This document shows positions 6,015 to 6,645 of a DNA stretch of 6,645 nt, one piece after another. The notes under the pieces are model-generated. The model did not search any database. It saw only the letters and a program-made list of their open reading frames with translations, and had not been told where the DNA came from. Numbering within the stretch: the first letter of the stretch is position 1; the number at the start of each line of letters is the position of its first letter. Position numbers and translations under genes: made by a program. Source of the stretch: Methylophilus sp. (GTDB taxonomy: Bacteria; Pseudomonadota; Gammaproteobacteria; Burkholderiales; Methylophilaceae); NCBI GenBank assembly GCA_027489475.1, contig JAIXZQ010000095.1, positions 1-6,645 of the forward strand, in the 5' to 3' direction.

Positions 6015-6645
6015 ATGAAAATTTTAGTAATTGGTTCAGGTGGACGTGAGCACGCACTGGCCTGGAAAGTGGCACAAAATAAGGCTGTTAGCCGCGTCTA
6101 TGTGGCCCCAGGCAATGCTGGAACGGCCAGCGATCCCGATATGGTCAATGTGCCGATTACACGCATCGACGAGCTGGTCAAGTTTGCCGAAGATGAACAG
6201 ATTGCGCTAACCATCGTCGGCCCCGAAGCGCCGCTATCGCAAGGCGTGGTCGATGCGTTTCGTGGTGCCGGGCTGAAAATTTTTGGCCCGACCAAAGCTG
6301 CGGCGCAGCTTGAAAGCTCAAAAGATTTTGCCAAAGCCTTTATGGTGCGTCACCAGATTCCCACTGCCAAATACCAGACCTTTAGCGATGCGACTCAGGC
6401 ACATGCCTATATCGACGCTGAAGGCGCGCCGATTGTGATTAAAGCGGATGGGCTGGCGGCAGGTAAGGGCGTGGTGGTGGCCATGTCCTTAGAAGAAGCC
6501 CATGCAGCGGTCGATGCCATGTTGTCAGACAACAAGCTCGGCGATGCTGGCGCAAGAGTGGTGATTGAAGAGTTTTTACAAGGCGAAGAAGCCAGCTTTA
6601 TGGTGATGGTGGATGGCAAGCACATTCTGCCACTGGCCACCAGCC
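6015..6645 (+). CDS. purD: Phosphoribosylamine-glycine ligase (GAR synthetase), N-terminal part
   Basis: This cytoplasmic enzyme joins glycine to 5-phosphoribosylamine with ATP, giving GAR, the second step of purine synthesis. The visible 210 codons start MKILVIGSGGREHALAW, the hallmark of PurD. They continue with APGNAGT (31-37), IVGPEAPLSQGVVD (67-80, substrate binding) and FGPTKAAAQLESSKDFAK (90-107). The ATP-grasp part then begins with PIVIKADGLAAGKGVVVA (139-156) and VVIEEFLQGEEASF (182-195). Full proteins are about 425 residues, so half lies beyond the right edge; no frameshift is seen. The start has a modest ribosome site (AGG at 6004-6006) in an AT-rich strip that follows the GC-rich hairpin block. 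It is probably co-transcribed with purH, although an independent promoter cannot be excluded. Confidence 0.97.
   Translation, partial: MKILVIGSGGREHALAWKVAQNKAVSRVYVAPGNAGTASDPDMVNVPITRIDELVKFAEDEQIALTIVGPEAPLSQGVVDAFRGAGLKIFGPTKAAAQLESSKDFAKAFMVRHQIPTAKYQTFSDATQAHAYIDAEGAPIVIKADGLAAGKGVVVAMSLEEAHAAVDAMLSDNKLGDAGARVVIEEFLQGEEASFMVMVDGKHILPLATS

Overview
The window carries ordinary chromosomal genes of a Gram-negative proteobacterium. The order dusB-fis-purH-purD and the short, 78-residue Fis point to the Betaproteobacteria. The moderate GC and protein flavour would fit a Methylophilaceae-type methylotroph, but that family-level guess is tentative and rests on recollection, not on a search.

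Left part (1-2872): a drug/solvent efflux locus of the resistance-nodulation-division (RND) type. On the minus strand lie a periplasmic adaptor lipoprotein (AcrA/MexA/MexE family, 752-1909) and, 78 bp downstream, the first 224 codons of the inner-membrane pump (AcrB/MexF family, running off the left edge). On the plus strand, divergently, lies a TetR-family repressor of the AcrR/TtgR type (2246-2872). The AT-rich part of the gap between them holds a strong-looking sigma-70 promoter for the pump genes, with a near-perfect AcrR-like palindrome covering its -10 to -35 region. A second, weaker operator copy and a plausible opposing promoter for the repressor overlap it. This is the classical layout of a drug-responsive, auto-repressed efflux operon. 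An outer-membrane channel gene may follow the pump outside the window.

Middle part (2960-4265): dusB (tRNA-dihydrouridine synthase B) and fis (nucleoid protein) overlap by one base (TAATG), so they are almost certainly co-transcribed and translationally coupled. A textbook intrinsic terminator closes this unit at 4234-4265.

Right part (4297-6645): purH (AICAR transformylase/IMP cyclohydrolase, the last two steps of IMP synthesis) and the first 210 codons of purD (GAR synthetase, the second step), running off the right edge. They are separated by a 110-bp gap that contains a 70% GC, hairpin-rich block of unknown role.

I did not find a previously undescribed multi-gene system. The parts worth a second look are the compact efflux control region, the long leader ahead of the repressor, the structured purH-purD gap and the tight terminator-to-purH junction. 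No RNA gene, insertion sequence or CRISPR array was seen.
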